A stretch of DNA of 64,000 nt from Arthrobacter alpinus (GTDB lineage Bacteria; Actinomycetota; Actinomycetes; Actinomycetales; Micrococcaceae), in contig NZ_CP013200.1 in assembly GCF_001445575.1 (NCBI RefSeq), forward strand, positions 2,728,001 through 2,792,000. Direction: 5' to 3'. The notes under the pieces were generated by a model. It was given only the letters and a program-made list of their open reading frames with translations, ran no database searches and had not been told where the DNA came from. Positions within the stretch are counted from its first letter, which is position 1; every line of letters starts with the position of its first letter. Positions 61,267 to 64,000 of the stretch are shown piece by piece. The translations under genes and the position numbers were made by a program.

Positions 61267-62454
61267 CTAGCGGAAGGCGGGGATGCCGGTGATATGGCTG
61301 CCCAGGATCAGGGTGTGGACCTCATCGGTGCCCTCATAGGTGCGCACCGATTCGAGGTTGTTGGCATGGCGCAGCGGCGAGTAGTCCAAGGTGATGCCGT
61401 TGCCGCCCAGGATGGCACGGGCGTCACGGCAGATTTGAATGGCCTCACGGCAATTGTTCAGTTTGCCCACGGAAATTTGCACCGGTTCCAGCGTGCCGGC
61501 ATCCTTCATCCGACCGGTGTGGATGGCCAGCAAGGTGCCCTTTTGGATTTCCAGGAGCATGTTGACCAGCTTCTGCTGAGTGATTTGGTAGGCGGCCAGC
61601 GGCTTGTCGAACTGGAGCCGTTCCAATGAGTAGGCCAATGCGGCTTCGTAGCTGTCCCGGGCGGCTCCCATGGTTCCCCAAATGATGCCGTAGCGTGCCT
61701 CGTTGAGACAGGAGAACGGGCCGCGCAGCCCTTCCGCGCCTGGCAGCAGGGCATCGGCCGGCAGCCTGACGTCCTCGAAGGTGAGGTCGCACTGGATGGA
61801 GGCGCGCATCGACAGTTTCCCTTGGATGGGGGTGGCTGTGAAACCGGGGGTGTCCGTGGGCACCAGGAAGCCGCGGACGCCGTCGTCAGTCATGGCCCAA
61901 ATAACAGCGATCTGGGCAATTGAGGCCAGCCCAATCCAGCGCTTGGCGCCGGTGAGCACCCAGCCGTCGCCGTCGCGGCGGGCGAAGGTGGCCATGGAGG
62001 ACGGGTCGGAGCCGGCGGTGGGTTCGGTCAGGCCGAAGCAGCCGATGATCTCACCCTTCGCCATGCCGGGAAGGTACTGGTTTTTCTGTTCCTCGGAACC
62101 CCATTTGTGGATGGCGCTCATGGCCAGGGAGCCCTGCACGCTGACAAAGGTGCGCAGACCGGAATCTCCGGCCTCCAGTTCCATGGCGGCGATGCCGTAC
62201 TCCACCGCGGAGCGGCCGGGGCAGCCGTACCCTTTCAGGTGCATGCCGAGCAGGCCCAGGGCACCCATTTCCTTCACGATTTCCACGGGGAACACGGCGT
62301 CCTCGTACCAGGCAGCAATGTTGGGCCGGATGCGCTCGTTCACGAACGTGCGCACGGTGTTGCGCAGCTCCAGCTCTTCGGCGCTGAGCAGGGCGTCAAG
62401 GTTGAGCACGTCCGAACGCTGGGCTGAATCGGCTTGGTTAGCGGCGGTTGTCAT
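61267..62454 (-). CDS. Acyl-CoA dehydrogenase (second, glutaryl-CoA dehydrogenase-like)
   Basis: 395 residues from ATG 62454 (GAAGGA upstream). Seen: GMHLKGYGCPGRSAVEYGIA, CFGLTEPTAGSDPSSMATFA, LTGAKRWIGLASIAQIAVIW, RDARAILGGNGITLDYSPLR and VRTYEGTDEVHTLILGSHIT. It belongs to the same subgroup as the enzyme at 58389, so the pathway likely has two separate desaturation steps or two substrates. Overlaps the ligase gene by 4 bp. Confidence 0.93.
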   Translation of the reverse strand: MTTAANQADSAQRSDVLNLDALLSAEELELRNTVRTFVNERIRPNIAAWYEDAVFPVEIVKEMGALGLLGMHLKGYGCPGRSAVEYGIAAMELEAGDSGLRTFVSVQGSLAMSAIHKWGSEEQKNQYLPGMAKGEIIGCFGLTEPTAGSDPSSMATFARRDGDGWVLTGAKRWIGLASIAQIAVIWAMTDDGVRGFLVPTDTPGFTATPIQGKLSMRASIQCDLTFEDVRLPADALLPGAEGLRGPFSCLNEARYGIIWGTMGAARDSYEAALAYSLERLQFDKPLAAYQITQQKLVNMLLEIQKGTLLAIHTGRMKDAGTLEPVQISVGKLNNCREAIQICRDARAILGGNGITLDYSPLRHANNLESVRTYEGTDEVHTLILGSHITGIPAFR

Positions 62455-64000
62455 GGTGTGTCCTTCGTGGATTGGGTGGCGAGTTCGGAGGCGGTGAAGC
62501 GCTCGCGCAGCTGGAATTTTTGAATCTTGCCCGACGGCGTGCGTGGAAAGTCCGAGACTACTTCCAGCCGCTCGGGCCAATATGGCTTCGCCACGCCCTT
62601 CTCCTGCAGGAAGGCCTGCATAGCGGCAAAGCTGAATTCCGGTGAGCCTGCCCGGAGAGTCACGGCAGCACAGGCGATCTCCTGCAGGCGTGGGTGTGGA
62701 ATGGCGACCACGGCGACGGCATCGATGTCGGGATGCTCGTACAGTACATTTTCGACATAGGCCACGGGGATGTTTTCGCCGCCGCGGATGATGACGTCCT
62801 TGGTGCGGCCGGCAATTTTCAAGTAGCCCTCGGCGTCGATGCTGCCCAGGTCCCCTGTGTCGAACCAGTCACCCTCAAACAGCTCCCGGGTCGCGTCAAG
62901 TTGTCCGAGGTAGCCCTGGAACAGGAACGGACCTTGGATCTGCAGGCGGCCCTCGGCATCTTCCGGCAGCACGGCCCCGTCCAGGTCGACGATGCGGATG
63001 CTCATGCCACCCAGTGCCCGCCCGTCGCTGGTGATAATTTTCTCGACCGGATCGCTGGGACTGCCCATGGTGACGAGTCCGCATTCGGTCTGGCCCCACC
63101 CGCCAAAGACGCTCATCTCCGGCAGTTCTTCCCGCGCTTGGCGGACCATGACGCGCGGTATGGGCGCACCCATACAGCAGAACCTTTTAAGTGAGGAAAC
63201 ATCCCGGGAAGCCAGATTCGGCGCCTCCAGTAGGTCATGCAGGAACGGTGTGGCTCCGGAGGTGTGCGCGATGCCGTGTTTTTCCACGAGTTCCACAAAT
63301 GCTTCTGCGTTCCACACGTCCTGGAAGATGCCGGTGGCGCCAAGCTGGAGTGGCAGGGACACTCCGTACAGGTATCCCGTGAGGTGCGCGAACGTGGAGG
63401 CCATGTGGATGACGGACTGCTGGTCCATGCCCAGTTTGTCGGGCCACGGCACGCTGCCGGCAACGAGAGTGTTGTGGGTGTGCATGACACCCTTGGGCTG
63501 CCCGGTGGTTCCCGAGGTGAAAATCAGCAGCGAAAGGGCGTTGGGATCCGGCCGCAGTGCGGGCAGCTCCGCAGGGTCACGGCGTTCCTCCCAGGCCGTG
63601 GCCATGAACTCCTCCCAGCTGTGAAATCCTTCGGCGAGTTCCTCTCCGGCGTCCACAACCAGAACGTGTTCCAGGCTGGGCAGTTTTGGCCGGAGTCGCT
63701 CGATCATGGCGGGAAAGTCAAAGCCACGGAAACTGGACGGGATGACAAGGACCTTGGCCTGGGACCGCTCCATCATGAAGCCGATTTCTCGATCCCGGTA
63801 CACGGGGATCAGCGGGTTGGTGATGGCCCCGATCCGCACGGCCGCATAGTGGACCACAAGCCATTCGATCCAGTTGGGGAGCTGGATCGAGACGACGTCC
63901 CCGGGTGATACACCCAGTTCCAGCAGGCCCAGGGCACACCTGTCCACCTGTTGCTTCAGCTCCGCGTAGCTGACGCTGCGGCGGGCGTCCACACTGGCTG
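62451..64000 (-). CDS. Acyl-CoA synthetase (AMP-forming), 5' end cut by window edge
   Basis: At least 516 residues; the reading frame continues beyond 64000 (ASVDARRSVSYAELKQQ at the edge), so the true start is outside. Adenylation marks: LLIFTSGTTGQPKGVMHTH, GGWGQTECGL, DWFDTGDLGSIDAEGYLKIA, GRTKDVIIRGGENIPVAYVE and the catalytic Lys in RTPSGKIQKF. It activates the carboxylic acid that feeds the downstream CoA pathway. Resembles medium-chain/cyclohexanecarboxylate-type ligases, but the acid is not known. Confidence 0.94.
   Translation of the reverse strand, partial: ASVDARRSVSYAELKQQVDRCALGLLELGVSPGDVVSIQLPNWIEWLVVHYAAVRIGAITNPLIPVYRDREIGFMMERSQAKVLVIPSSFRGFDFPAMIERLRPKLPSLEHVLVVDAGEELAEGFHSWEEFMATAWEERRDPAELPALRPDPNALSLLIFTSGTTGQPKGVMHTHNTLVAGSVPWPDKLGMDQQSVIHMASTFAHLTGYLYGVSLPLQLGATGIFQDVWNAEAFVELVEKHGIAHTSGATPFLHDLLEAPNLASRDVSSLKRFCCMGAPIPRVMVRQAREELPEMSVFGGWGQTECGLVTMGSPSDPVEKIITSDGRALGGMSIRIVDLDGAVLPEDAEGRLQIQGPFLFQGYLGQLDATRELFEGDWFDTGDLGSIDAEGYLKIAGRTKDVIIRGGENIPVAYVENVLYEHPDIDAVAVVAIPHPRLQEIACAAVTLRAGSPEFSFAAMQAFLQEKGVAKPYWPERLEVVSDFPRTPSGKIQKFQLRERFTASELATQSTKDTP

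Overview
The window looks like the chromosome of a high-GC actinobacterium of the Micrococcaceae (Arthrobacter in the broad sense). Reasons: GC-rich codon use, frequent GTG and TTG starts, four-base ATGA/GTGA gene overlaps, a class-E-type LAxTG sortase signal, and actinobacterial-style urease and Form II CO-dehydrogenase-like operons. The genus is an inference. Both edges cut genes: hrpB on the left and a CoA ligase on the right.

Layout. 1-6 kb: hrpB (5' part), small monooxygenase, metallo-hydrolase, 2-oxoglutarate oxygenase, flotillin. 6-9.4 kb: a minus-strand operon joining a collagen-like lipoprotein, a Tat-exported protein, a phage-tail-collar protein and an acetyltransferase. 9.4-15.2 kb: mixed housekeeping and small genes (YqeY, DUF427, YceI, HhH, TrpF) and a decayed HD/LuxR regulator. 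15.3-24.1 kb: ROK regulator, SsuABC/TauABC-type ABC transporter, sulfatase, and a wall-anchored GH20 hexosaminidase. 24-30 kb: DoxX-like protein, MFS exporter, SGNH esterase, DedA protein and a LysP-like permease. 30.7-37 kb: complete urease operon ureABCEFGD followed by a NiCoT nickel transporter. 37-41.7 kb: small genes including a 34-residue membrane peptide, VOC and RibD-like proteins, ArfB, a MocA-like nucleotidyltransferase and an ene-reductase.

41.8-43.5 kb holds the most notable object: a candidate retron. A retron-type reverse transcriptase (YADD, LPQGAPTSP, variant NAxxH and VTG signatures) is preceded by a 166-nt region. Its two ends form a 19-bp duplex (a1/a2), and it encloses two short hairpins (msr-like) and one long GC-rich hairpin (msd-like). 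No separate effector gene is evident.

43.5-53.1 kb: TetR/NADP-reductase divergent pair, then a molybdenum hydroxylase operon (moxR, coxE, xdhC/coxI, coxS, coxL, coxM, coxG). CoxL has the Form II AYRGAGR loop. coxS and coxG each carry an apparent single-base homopolymer deletion, and the VOC gene at 38.5 kb has a third, so assembly error must be considered. 53.4-55.1 kb: ECF sigma factor with a YCII partner. 55.4-64 kb: one tight minus-strand operon for CoA-dependent degradation of an unidentified acid (ligase, two acyl-CoA dehydrogenases, hydratase, 3-hydroxyacyl-CoA dehydrogenase, SDR, MaoC protein, thiolase).

Intergenic space carries two short 32-bp-period tandem repeats (45.1 and 55.3 kb) sharing a CTGCGGGAGCGT core, several long perfect inverted repeats, and recognisable terminators. 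I saw no tRNA, rRNA, insertion sequence or CRISPR array.
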